From NCBI GenBank assembly GCA_022824205.1, contig JAJEAI010000186.1, forward strand, positions 1-63,396: DNA of 63,396 nt. Direction: 5' to 3'. A program made the translations under genes and the position numbers. The notes under the pieces were generated by a model. It was not told the origin of the DNA and searched no databases. It saw only the letters and a program-made list of their open reading frames with translations. Origin of the DNA: Candidatus Binatia bacterium. Lineage in GTDB: Bacteria > Desulfobacterota > Binatia > UBA9968 > JAJDTQ01. How positions within the stretch are numbered: the stretch's first letter is position 1; each line of letters begins with the position of its first letter. Below are positions 1 to 7,324 of this stretch, in pieces.

Positions 1-2
1 GG

Positions 3-254
3 GACTTCAAGGCGAAGGTGGCGCTGGAGGCGCTGAGGGGGGACAGAACGATCCAGGAGATCGCCACGCGGCACAAGGTTCATCCGAACCAGGTGAGCAC
101 GTGGAAGCAGCGGGCGGTGGCGGGGATGAAGGAAGTGTTCACGAAGGGGGCGGAGCGAGGGCGAGGGGAACACGAGGCGGAGATCCGGGACCTGCACGCG
201 AAGATCGGGGAGTTGACGGTGGAGCGGGATTTTTTGGCACGCGGGCTCAAGTGA
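3..254 (+). CDS. IS3-family transposase OrfA (partial at 5' edge)
   Basis: This is the DNA-binding subunit of an IS3 transposase. The frame is open to the window edge and begins with an FKAKVALEAL-type start region typical of OrfA, so only a few N-terminal residues are missing. A helix-turn-helix (around TIQEIATRHKVHPNQVSTWK) is followed by a helical, leucine-zipper-like tail. The stop codon overlaps the ATG of orfB. A slippery T TTT TTG close to the end lets ribosomes move into the orfB frame, giving the OrfAB fusion that is the active transposase in this family. Confidence 0.9.
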   Translation, partial: DFKAKVALEALRGDRTIQEIATRHKVHPNQVSTWKQRAVAGMKEVFTKGAERGRGEHEAEIRDLHAKIGELTVERDFLARGLK

Positions 255-290
255 TGAGCGTGGGGGAGCGCCGGGCATTGATTGAGCCCG
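230..290 (+). promoter_or_regulatory. Programmed -1 ribosomal frameshift signal (T TTT TTG plus stem-loop)
   Basis: The heptamer T TTT TTG at 230-236 is in the right phase of orfA (gaT TTT TTG). Five bases further on, cgggctcaa (242-250) can pair with ttgagcccg (282-290), forming a 9-bp stem around the orfA stop and orfB start. A -1 shift here leads directly into the orfB frame. Slippery heptamer plus downstream structure is the classic arrangement for making IS3 OrfAB. Confidence 0.8.
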
Positions 291-1444
291 GCCATCCCGA
301 GCTCAGCTTGAGCCGACAATGCCACCTGCTTGGAGTGAGTCGATCCTCGCTGTATCACGAGCCCAAGGGGGAGAGCGAGGAGAACCGGGCGCTGATGCGC
401 CGCATCGACGAGTTGTTTCTGGAGTGCCCCTTCTACGGCAGCCGCCAGATGGCCCGTCATCTGCGGCGGGAAGGCATCCGGGTGGGGCGTCACCGAGTGC
501 GGCGTTTGATGCGCCTGATGGGCCTGGAGGCCATCTACCAAGCGCCGCGGACCACCCGACCGCACCCCGAGCACCGGGTCTACCCCTATCTGCTCAAGGG
601 TGTCGCGATTGAGCGACCCAATCAGGTCTGGTGCGCGGATGTGACGTACATCCCTGTCCAGAAGGGCTTCCTGTACTTGGTGGCGGTCATGGACTGGGCC
701 AGTCGCCAGGTGCTCTCCTGGAGGCTGTCGAACACCCTCGATGCGCGCTTTTGCACCGATGCCCTCAAAGACGCCCTGGAACGCTACGGCCGCCCCGAGA
801 TCTTCAACTCAGACCAAGGCAGCCAGTTCACCAGCCTGGAGTTCACCTCCGTGCTCAAGGACTCCGGGGTCGCCATCTCCATGGACGGCAGGGGCCGGTG
901 CATGGACAACATCTTCATCGAGCGCCTGTGGCGCTCCCTCAAGTACGAGGCCGTCTACCTGCACGAACTCTCCGACGGCTTCCAGGCTCAGCGGCTGATC
1001 TCGAACTGGTTCGCCTTCTACAACACCCAAAGACCTCACTCCGCCCTCGCCGGCAACACCCCCGCCGAGGCTTACCTACACGCTCTCCCGCACCGCACCC
1101 AGCCCCCGCGTTCTTCTGAACCACCGCCCGCCGGCAACACACAAAACCCCGGAGTAGCAGGTGCAGCCAGGGAGTCAAGGCGCTACGCGCCTCCTCCGCT
1201 TCGCTCCGGCCCTCCGGGTGACTCCCTGCCCGCACCTGCTCAAGAGCACCTATGGCCGGAAGCGGGCTTCCGGCCTTCTGTCCGGCCCCCTCTTGACTAC
1301 CCCCAACCAGCCGAGGGGACCCTGCCCGATCCGGTTGAGTCCACCATGCCCCCAACGGGACCCTCCGGCCCCCTGCCGTCTTCCCCTTCACGGCCGGTTC
1401 AACCTCAACCGCATGACGTGTTAAACAGGACCTTGGCGGCATGA
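254..1444 (+). CDS. IS3-family transposase OrfB (DDE integrase)
   Basis: The catalytic subunit of the IS3 transposase. An HTH_21-like region (about residues 45-105) is followed by an rve integrase core. The DDE triad is visible as D129 (WCADVTY), D187 (NSDQG) and E223 (FIERLW), with the canonical 35-residue D-E spacing. The core is intact to HSALAGNTPAEAYL. The usual length is about 280 residues, but this frame continues to 396 through a Pro/Ser/Arg-rich tail coded by GC-rich DNA with a hairpin at 1254-1275. That tail is probably read-through of the non-coding IS end after loss of the normal stop. It may be translated alone from the ATG or as OrfAB by frameshifting. Confidence 0.9.
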   Translation: MSVGERRALIEPGHPELSLSRQCHLLGVSRSSLYHEPKGESEENRALMRRIDELFLECPFYGSRQMARHLRREGIRVGRHRVRRLMRLMGLEAIYQAPRTTRPHPEHRVYPYLLKGVAIERPNQVWCADVTYIPVQKGFLYLVAVMDWASRQVLSWRLSNTLDARFCTDALKDALERYGRPEIFNSDQGSQFTSLEFTSVLKDSGVAISMDGRGRCMDNIFIERLWRSLKYEAVYLHELSDGFQAQRLISNWFAFYNTQRPHSALAGNTPAEAYLHALPHRTQPPRSSEPPPAGNTQNPGVAGAARESRRYAPPPLRSGPPGDSLPAPAQEHLWPEAGFRPSVRPPLDYPQPAEGTLPDPVESTMPPTGPSGPLPSSPSRPVQPQPHDVLNRTLAA

Positions 1445-1600
1445 TCCATTATCAGGAATACACCTTAACTCCGCCGCCTGCCTGTCCTACAAACCAGGAC
1501 CACCTCAGACGATTCGTAAGATTCTACTCCGCCGCTTAACCCTCACCTACAGTGACACTCCCCAATAATCCCCGCTCCGCCCTTCCAAACCCCATCCCGG

Positions 1601-2062
1601 TTGCCCCCAGGCCTCTCCGTGCTTCCAGCTTCTGCAACATCGAGGCTAACTAGACGTAAAACGGAGTCGGTTGCCGACGAACTGGGGTTTTATCCGGCGA
1701 AGGGCGGCGCCCTGGTGGCGGGGTTGATATCGTCCACCAGTGCCAAGGGCGGGCGGCTGGTGGCAATCTCCGTCCTTGGCGACTCTCCGTTGACCGGCGA
1801 GTTGGTGGAACGCAAGGCGGACCCTGCCGTTGTGGTTGTTTGGCGCGGACAGGGGGCGAGCGCCACGGCGGACGGGTCCGCGGACGTGCGGGCTTTCCAG
1901 GCTTGGATTCAATCCCACTGGCTTCAACCGCGGGAAAACCTGATTGTCGGGAACGCCATTTCCTTGACTACCCTACGCCGCGACGGGGCGGGGAACCCCG
2001 CCTTGAACAAGGCAAAGCACAAGGCGCGGATTGACCCTAATGGGAAAAGGACAGGGACATGA
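1601..2062 (+). pseudogene. Phage terminase large subunit, truncated remnant
   Basis: Residues about 40-80 (GGRLVAISVLGDSPLTGELV, then an ADPAVVVVW segment) match the stretch of terminase large subunits that holds the ATPase coupling motif. The end (a GNAISLTT segment, then NPALNKAKHKARIDP) matches the typical C-terminus, where the nuclease domain ends in a lysine-rich helix and an RIDP/RIDG motif. Intact large subunits have 400-600 residues; here about 150 remain and the two conserved parts are much closer than normal, so the Walker A/B region and most of the nuclease domain are gone. The true start is unknown; the first ~35 codons are probably not native. The family call rests on recalled motif patterns and is moderately sure. 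Confidence 0.55.
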
Positions 2063-2196
2063 CCGAATCACAGAAACTCGCGCTTGACATTTCCGAGAAG
2101 CGGCAAGCCCTTGTCGAACTGACCGAAGCCGTGAACGCGGCGGCGGACGGGCCGACCGACGAACCGACCAACAAGCGTATCCACGGAGCGAACTAG
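2059..2196 (+). CDS. Small phage-associated protein of unknown function
   Basis: A 45-residue frame starting at an ATG that overlaps the preceding stop (ATGA) and ending just before the prohead protease remnant. It begins MTESQKLALDISEKRQALVE and looks like a single amphipathic helix with a short charged, Pro/Thr-containing tail. Tight coupling to the terminase frame suggests it belongs to the same phage operon. It could be an intact small head-module gene or the N-terminal piece of a larger lost gene; I do not recognise it. Confidence 0.4.
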   Translation: MTESQKLALDISEKRQALVELTEAVNAAADGPTDEPTNKRIHGAN

Positions 2197-2198
2197 TA

Positions 2199-2464
2199 GT
2201 GACGGAATACCGATATTTCGAGCTGCGGGCGGACCTCGACAAACGCGAACTGTCTGGCGTCGCCATGCCATACGGCGACGTGGCGGTCCGTGGAACGTTC
2301 AGAGAACGGTTCGAGCCGGGCACGTTCGGCGACGTCGCAAGCGCGGACGTGGCGTCCGTGAGCGCATGAAAAACGGTGTCCGCGTGGTGTCGCAGGCCGT
2401 CCTTGGCGGAATCGCCGTGGTGGACGCGCCAGCCTATCCGGGGTCCGTGGTCGCGGCTAGCTAG
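2199..2464 (+). pseudogene. Prohead (HK97-type) serine protease, internally deleted
   Basis: The first frame (GTG at 2199, stop at 2367-2369) gives an N-terminus with LSGVAMPYGDVA and GTFRERFEPGTFGDV, the signature start of HK97-family prohead proteases. A second frame (2366-2464) gives RVVSQAVLGGIAVVDAPAYP, the signature end of the same family. About 80-100 residues that should lie between, including the catalytic His/Ser region, are missing and the two ends are out of frame. The gene cannot encode an active protease. This is the firmest evidence for a prophage remnant here. Confidence 0.75.
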
Positions 2465-2804
2465 GCGGCTAGGCGTCCCCGCGCCGGTCGCGCTCGATAC
2501 TTGGGAAACTGTCGGCATAGGGCTTGGGGGGTTGTTGGCAAGCTTCCTCATGGGGTCATGGAGGGGTTAGCGTTAGCAGCCGGGAGGGGACAACCGGCTG
2601 CCTTCGTGACCCCCGTTCCGTTGAAGTTGCCCGGACCCCTTCCCTATCGTCGGGGCAAGGGCGCAACCCCCCGCGGCCGTGGGGGCAAGGTTCGCCGGTT
2701 CCGTGCCGCTGGTGTCCTTGCCCCCGTTCCTGCTTTCCCTGGTGACATATCGGTGACACGGCTTTTACGCCCTTCCCTGATTCCCGTGTACCTACTGAAA
2801 TCAT
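2465..2804. other. Intergenic region, no supported gene
   Basis: About 340 bp between the prophage remnant and tRNA-Lys. A hydrophobic stretch (VGIGLGGLLASFLMG) can be read around 2505-2565 but has no credible start codon. I see no repeat, promoter or attachment core that I can defend. Confidence 0.4.
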
Positions 2805-2880
2805 TGGTGAGCCGTGCCGGGATCGAACCGGCGACCCTCTGCTTAAAAGGCAGATGCTCTACCTGCTGAGCTAACGGCTC
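2805..2880 (-). tRNA. tRNA-Lys (anticodon TTT), CCA encoded
   Basis: On the minus strand the sequence folds into a full cloverleaf: acceptor GAGCCGT/ACGGCTC, D-arm GCTC/GAGC, anticodon stem TCTGC/GCAGA around loop CTTTTAA (anticodon TTT), and T-arm GCCGG TTCGATC CCGGC. The discriminator is A, and CCA is encoded at 2805-2807. The mature body is 2808-2880. Its closeness to phage genes makes it a candidate integration site. Confidence 0.95.
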
Positions 2881-3117
2881 ATGGCGGGCTATACGGTGGA
2901 GTCGGTCCGGATCCGGATCAACGTACTGTTCAATGTACCAGAGGGGCGTTGCAGCGGGCAAGACAGTGCCAGGGCATCCTCGTCACGTGGGCGGCGTTCT
3001 GGTAGAGATGAACCGTTCGCGGCAAGAACCCTGCCGGCAATCGTAAAATCGTGAGAACGCAGGAACACCGAGTGCGTTCCCGTGTATCGGCCTGGCCAGC
3101 CAAGAGGAGAGACACCA

Positions 3118-4206
3118 ATGCTGTTGATCGCCGACCCTGACGTACAAGAGGTCCTTCGGGTGGAGGATATCATCGACGACATGGAACGGGCCTTCGCGGA
3201 GGAGGCGCGGGGGGTCGCGGTGAACAAGCCGCGCACGCGTTACAAGGTGCCGCCGGACCGGGACTCCGACGGCTACATGGCGAACATCATACCGGGCGCG
3301 GTGCCGAGTTCCGGGGTCGCGGCGCTCCGCTATGACTCGATGGTGGTGCGGGAGCGGATGGTGGAAGGGCTCAAGCGCATGGACTACCCGTATCCGGCGC
3401 GCCGGAGCTGGGGCTTCGTGCTGCTGTTCAACCTGGAGGACGCGGAGCCTCTGGCCATCATCCACGATTTCAGCCTGTCCGCCATTCGGGTGGGCGCCAC
3501 CACGGGCGTGGCGACGCGGGCGCTGTCGCGGGAGGACAGCCACGTAGTGGGGCTCTTCGGTTCGGGCAACGAGGCGGTGCAGAACCTGGCGGCTATCTGC
3601 GCGGTGCGGGACGTGCGCGAGGTACGCGTCTACAGCGTCACCAAGGAGCACCGGGAACGGTTCGCCATGGAGATGACCGGCAGGCTGGACATCCAGGTGC
3701 GCCCGGTGGACAATGCCCGGGCCGTGGTGGAAGGCGCGGACATCATCATGTGCGCCACCAATGCCAGCACGCCGGTGTTCGACGGCGACTGGCTCGTCCC
3801 CGGCCAGCTCGTCACCACCATCGTCAACACCGACGGCGTGCACCGGCGCACCGAGGCGGATGCCACCACGTTCACGAGGGCGGATCTCGTCGTGCTCAAC
3901 AACAAGGAGACCTCGCTGCACAACCAGCAGCGCGAGATGCTCGACCTCATCGACGAGGGCAAGCTCGGCTGGGACAAGATCTGCGAGTTGGGACAAGTCC
4001 TCATCGGCGAGAACCCGGGACGCAAGAGCGCGGACGACATCATCTACTACAAGAGCAACACCGGCGTCGGCATCCAGTTCGCCGCCGCGGGCGCGGTGAT
4101 CTACGAGGAGTGCAAGAAGCGGGGGCTCGGCCGCGAGCTGCCCACCGAGTGGTTCGGCGCCGACCTGGGCGAGTGGCTGGACAAGGGGTACTCGCCGTCG
4201 CCGTAG
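3118..4206 (+). CDS. Ornithine cyclodeaminase/mu-crystallin family protein (copy 1)
   Basis: A 362-residue NAD(P)-dependent enzyme of the OCD/mu-crystallin family. Known members are ornithine cyclodeaminases, alanine dehydrogenases and ketimine or imine reductases. The Rossmann fold is marked by VVGLFGSGNEAVQNLAA at about 143-158; IRVGATTGVATRALSRED just before it is the family's conserved dimer/substrate segment. The ATG at 3118 was chosen because GAGGAGAG lies just upstream and the protein begins at the usual point; 12 more N-terminal codons are open. It leads a same-strand cluster with an amidohydrolase, a ferredoxin and a flavoprotein, so the substrate is probably a catabolic intermediate rather than ornithine (inference). 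Substrate cannot be read from sequence. Confidence 0.85.
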   Translation: MLLIADPDVQEVLRVEDIIDDMERAFAEEARGVAVNKPRTRYKVPPDRDSDGYMANIIPGAVPSSGVAALRYDSMVVRERMVEGLKRMDYPYPARRSWGFVLLFNLEDAEPLAIIHDFSLSAIRVGATTGVATRALSREDSHVVGLFGSGNEAVQNLAAICAVRDVREVRVYSVTKEHRERFAMEMTGRLDIQVRPVDNARAVVEGADIIMCATNASTPVFDGDWLVPGQLVTTIVNTDGVHRRTEADATTFTRADLVVLNNKETSLHNQQREMLDLIDEGKLGWDKICELGQVLIGENPGRKSADDIIYYKSNTGVGIQFAAAGAVIYEECKKRGLGRELPTEWFGADLGEWLDKGYSPSP

Positions 4207-4336
4207 GCGGGACTCGTGATTCCCTTGTCCGCGGGCTCACGGTTCCATTGGCTGGTGCCCGGCGCGAGCGGCGACGGGGGCCGCCCGCAACGGCCAACAG
4301 AAGATCTCAACAAGTTCCAACAGCACGAGGACTCTC

Positions 4337-5311
4337 ATGGTCGTCGACTTCCAGCATCACTACGTGCCCAAGGAGATAGCCCGGAAGCACGGGCTCTACT
4401 CGGAGACGCCGTCCTTCGCCAAGCTCGACACCGGGGTGCCGCGGCTGACCATGCACGCCCGTCTCTACGATGCGGAGTTGCAGCTCCGGGACATGGACGA
4501 GGCCGGCGTGGACGTGTCCGTGCTGTCGTGCCTCCTGGGCTGGGACGCCACCCTGGAGGACAACCGCGCCATCAACGACAGCCTGGCGGAGTTGCAACGC
4601 CGCCATCCGGGGCGCTTCGTCGGCTTGGCCCAGGCGCCGCTGCTGGGCGGGCCGGCCGCCATGGCCGAGTTCGATCGGGCCGTGGGCGACCTGGGGCTCC
4701 ACGGCGTCGCCACCACCTCCCAGTTCCGCGGGCTGCCGCTGGACTCCGAGCAGCTCTATCCGTTCTACGAAACGGTCAGCGCCCTGGACGTGCCCATCTT
4801 CGTCCATCCCGCCATGGTGCCGGAAGGCTACGGGCTGCTGCTGGACTACGACCTGGCGCGCATCCTGGGCCGCGAGGTGGACCTGGCCGTGGCCGCCACC
4901 CGCATCGTCGCCGGCGGCGTGCTGGCGCGCTTCCCCACCCTCAAGTTCGTCATCGGTCACTTCGGCGGCGGCATCGCCGGCGTGAAGGACCGGCTGGTGG
5001 CCAAGGCCTATCGCTTCGGCACCCTGGACAAGCCCTTCGAGCACTACTTCGACATGCTCTACTTCGACATGGCGGGCTTCGAAGGGGGCACCGTGGCCTT
5101 GGGCTGCGCCCTCCAGGGAATCCGCTCCGACCGGATGGTGTTCGCCACCGACTACCCCCAGGACTTCACCGGCGTCAGCACGGACACGGGCAAGGGCATG
5201 ACCGCGCTCAGGGACTACATCGACGCCATCCACGGTCTGCCGTTGACCGACGCCGAGAAGGACGCGATCATGGGCGGCACGGCGGCGAAGCTGTTGAAGC
5301 TGGACACGTAA
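4337..5311 (+). CDS. Amidohydrolase family 2 (ACMSD-like metal-dependent hydrolase/decarboxylase)
   Basis: A 324-residue TIM-barrel enzyme of the amidohydrolase-2/ACMSD group, whose members decarboxylate or hydrolyse small acids using one metal ion. Metal ligands are visible as His7/His8 (DFQHHYV), His157 (PIFVHPAM), His208 (FVIGHFGGG) and Asp272 (FATDYPQD). Length is normal for the family. It lies 130 bp after the OCD enzyme and 37 bp before a ferredoxin gene, so it is probably co-transcribed with both. A second, divergent member lies at 49330-50337. The substrate is unknown. Confidence 0.85.
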   Translation: MVVDFQHHYVPKEIARKHGLYSETPSFAKLDTGVPRLTMHARLYDAELQLRDMDEAGVDVSVLSCLLGWDATLEDNRAINDSLAELQRRHPGRFVGLAQAPLLGGPAAMAEFDRAVGDLGLHGVATTSQFRGLPLDSEQLYPFYETVSALDVPIFVHPAMVPEGYGLLLDYDLARILGREVDLAVAATRIVAGGVLARFPTLKFVIGHFGGGIAGVKDRLVAKAYRFGTLDKPFEHYFDMLYFDMAGFEGGTVALGCALQGIRSDRMVFATDYPQDFTGVSTDTGKGMTALRDYIDAIHGLPLTDAEKDAIMGGTAAKLLKLDT

Positions 5312-5348
5312 CCGCCGGGCGGCAACGTTCCGGCGCGCGAACGACACG

Positions 5349-5567
5349 ATGATCGTCGACATCGACCTGGAGAAGTGCACGAGTTGCGGGGACTGTGACC
5401 CGGTGTGCCCGGCGGACATCATCCACATGGAAGAGCAGGGCGGCCGGCTCGTGCCGGTGCTCAAGCACGTGGAGCACTGCGTGACCTGCTTCAACTGCGA
5501 GATCTTCTGTCCGGTGCAGTGCATCGACGTCCATCCCATCGTGAGGCGCCGGCCGCTTCCCTGGTAG
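5349..5567 (+). CDS. Two-cluster 4Fe-4S ferredoxin
   Basis: A 72-residue cytoplasmic electron carrier with two complete CxxCxxCxxxC motifs: Cys10/13/16/20 and Cys44/47/50/54, the first three spaced CxxCxxC and each motif ending in CP. It sits 56 bp before a fumarate-reductase-type flavoprotein. A 4Fe-4S protein paired with an FAD subunit recalls AprBA (adenylylsulfate reductase) and related flavin/Fe-S pairs, but this ferredoxin is much shorter than AprB. I infer that it passes electrons to or from the downstream flavoprotein. Confidence 0.9.
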   Translation: MIVDIDLEKCTSCGDCDPVCPADIIHMEEQGGRLVPVLKHVEHCVTCFNCEIFCPVQCIDVHPIVRRRPLPW

Positions 5568-5623
5568 CCGCGGCTCACGGAGCCGGCCCGACGCATTCCG
5601 CTGTTTCTCTGCCGTACCTGAAC

Positions 5624-7324
5624 ATGCTTGACACCATCGGCAGACTCATCGACACGGACGTGCTCGTCGTAGGCGCCGGTGCCGGCGGGCTCTGGGCCGC
5701 GCTGAGCGCCAAGCGGCACCTTCCCGAGGGCCGCGTCACCCTGCTCGACGCCCACATGGTGGGGCGTACCGGGCACACCGCTTTCTCCAATGCCTGGATG
5801 GTGGTGGTGACTCCCGACGACGACCTGGACGCGTGCGTGCGCGACATCGTGGAGGGGAACGAGTGGATCGCGGAGCAGGAACTGATCCGCGAGGTGCTGT
5901 CCGTCTCCCACTTCCAGTTGCTGGAGATGGAGAGGATGGGGCTCGTGTTCCCCAAGGAGGACGGCCGGTTCATCCGCCGTCCCACCCGCGGCCTCAAGGT
6001 CACCAAAGTGCTCAAGCCCGACGGTGGCGGACTGGAGTACTGCTGGCGCCTGCGCAAGGCGTTGGAGGCGGAGGGCGTGGACCTCCTGGAGCGCGTGTTC
6101 GTGACCGATCTTGCCCGGGACGACGGCGGGCGCGTGACCGGCGCCTTCGGCATCGACGGCCGCACCGGCGAGTTCGTCATCGTGCGCGCACGGGCCACCG
6201 TGCTGGCCACCAACAGCGTCACGTTCCGCGCCGGTTTCGTCCGGGACCTCACCGGCACCGGCACCCACCTGGCCTACGACGCGGGCGCGGTGCTCACCAA
6301 CGCCGAGTTCGGTTATCTCCGTCCCGGAACCCCCAAGTTCTACTTCGAGGGCATCACCTTCGCCATCCAGGACGGTGCCCGGTTCATCAACGCCCAGGGC
6401 GAGCCGTTCATGGAGCACTACGAGCCCGGCTGGGCAGACCGGGCGGACGTGCAACTGCTGAGCAAGGCGATGGTGCAGGAAAAGAAGGAAGGGAGGACTC
6501 CTCTTTACCTGGACATGTCGCTCATCCCGGAGGAAGAGCGCGGGCAATACCTGCAAAGCTCGGTGGCTTGGATGGACTATTTCTTCCGCAAGCTCGGCGA
6601 CCGGGCGCGCATCGACATGTTCGGAAGGACCGAATACTACCCGCTCTTCCAGATGACCAAGCTGGGGATCAAGACCGACGCCGCGTGCCGCTCTTCGGTT
6701 CCGGGTCTCCTGGCCGCGGGCTTGGCGCAGGCAAGTTGCGCGAGCCACTTCGCCGGCTTTCACATCGGCGCGTGCAACGGCACCGGCTGGATCGCCGGCA
6801 AGAGCGCGGCGGATGACGCCCGGCGGCTCGAAGGGCCGCGGGTGTCCGAGGGACGGGCGCGTTCGGTCAAGACCGAAGTCTCCGCGGAATGGCGCGACGG
6901 CCACGAGAAGAGCGACGACGACCTGCTGCGCGCGCTCCAGGCCCTGATCTTCCCGTACCAGGTTTCCATCCTGAAGCACGAGACCCGCATGCGGCAGGCA
7001 TTGGAAGAACTGGACGCCATCGCCGAGCGCGGCGCCCGGAGCCGGGCCGCCCACGTCCATGGATTCGTGCGCCTGCGCGAAACCCGGTGCATGGTGGAGA
7101 CGGCCCGGTTGATGCTGGAAGCGTCGCTGCTCAGGCGGGAGAGTCGCATGAGCCACCTGCGCGAGGACTTTCCCGACCGCGACGACGAGACGTGGCTCAA
7201 ATGGATTCTGATCGAGAAGGGGAGGGACCGGCCACGTCTGCGGACCGAGCCCATTGCGACACCCCTCGTGCCGCCGCCGACCCCTCGGGGTCTCTCCCGT
7301 AAAGACCGGCTCAACGCCCGCTAG
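5624..7324 (+). CDS. FAD-dependent oxidoreductase, fumarate reductase/AprA-like flavoprotein
   Basis: A 566-residue soluble flavoprotein of the succinate dehydrogenase/fumarate reductase/AprA superfamily. The dinucleotide-binding motif VLVVGAGAGGLWAALSAK is at about 13-30, followed by GRTGHTAFSNA. The AGFVRDLTGTGTHLAYDAGA segment has the family's 'GDG'-like region, and CASHFAGFHIGACNGTGWI near 450 is the second FAD contact. A helical C-terminal domain follows (about 470-560). The ATG at 5624 is placed just before the Rossmann fold; no strong ribosome-binding site is seen. The adjoining ferredoxin suggests Fe-S-linked electron transfer. It ends directly against the stop of the convergent OCD gene. 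Substrate unknown. Confidence 0.85.
   Translation: MLDTIGRLIDTDVLVVGAGAGGLWAALSAKRHLPEGRVTLLDAHMVGRTGHTAFSNAWMVVVTPDDDLDACVRDIVEGNEWIAEQELIREVLSVSHFQLLEMERMGLVFPKEDGRFIRRPTRGLKVTKVLKPDGGGLEYCWRLRKALEAEGVDLLERVFVTDLARDDGGRVTGAFGIDGRTGEFVIVRARATVLATNSVTFRAGFVRDLTGTGTHLAYDAGAVLTNAEFGYLRPGTPKFYFEGITFAIQDGARFINAQGEPFMEHYEPGWADRADVQLLSKAMVQEKKEGRTPLYLDMSLIPEEERGQYLQSSVAWMDYFFRKLGDRARIDMFGRTEYYPLFQMTKLGIKTDAACRSSVPGLLAAGLAQASCASHFAGFHIGACNGTGWIAGKSAADDARRLEGPRVSEGRARSVKTEVSAEWRDGHEKSDDDLLRALQALIFPYQVSILKHETRMRQALEELDAIAERGARSRAAHVHGFVRLRETRCMVETARLMLEASLLRRESRMSHLREDFPDRDDETWLKWILIEKGRDRPRLRTEPIATPLVPPPTPRGLSRKDRLNAR

Larger units (their letters stand above)
1..1444 (+). mobile_element. IS3-family insertion sequence, 5' end outside window
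   Basis: The window opens inside an IS3-family element with the usual orfA-orfB layout, an ATGA overlap between the frames and a -1 frameshift signal. The left end lies outside the window. I could not fix the right terminal inverted repeat, because the partner end is missing; the boundary given is the end of the orfB frame and the true end may lie anywhere from about 1130 to 1600. A 9-bp stem with a 4-nt loop at 1254-1275 sits in the unusual tail of orfB. Confidence 0.85.
1601..2465 (+). mobile_element. Decayed prophage (head-morphogenesis region)
   Basis: Three short consecutive frames carry a terminase large-subunit remnant, a small unknown protein and a prohead protease remnant, which is the order of a tailed-phage packaging/head module. 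The portal gene is missing and the two recognisable genes are internally shortened. A tRNA-Lys gene lies about 340 bp downstream; tRNA genes are common phage attachment sites, but no att repeat was found. The segment is flanked on the left by the IS3 element. Confidence 0.65.

Noticed and set aside
2376-2570. Frame ending in a hydrophobic GIGLGGLLASFLMG segment after the phage genes
   Set aside because: No credible start codon inside its unique part, and it overlaps the protease remnant in another frame.
2644-2961. Frame running through tRNA-Lys
   Set aside because: The tRNA cloverleaf is complete; the frame is accidental.
4307-7156. Very long minus-strand open frame (949 codons) opposite the amidohydrolase-flavoprotein genes
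   Set aside because: It is rich in His, Gly, Arg and Glu with no domain, and lies wholly opposite three well-supported genes. Long antisense frames are expected in G+C-rich DNA.
5349-7324. Assignment of ferredoxin plus flavoprotein as AprBA (adenylylsulfate reductase)
   Set aside because: The ferredoxin is half the length of AprB, no sat or qmo genes are near, and AprA-specific residues could not be confirmed.
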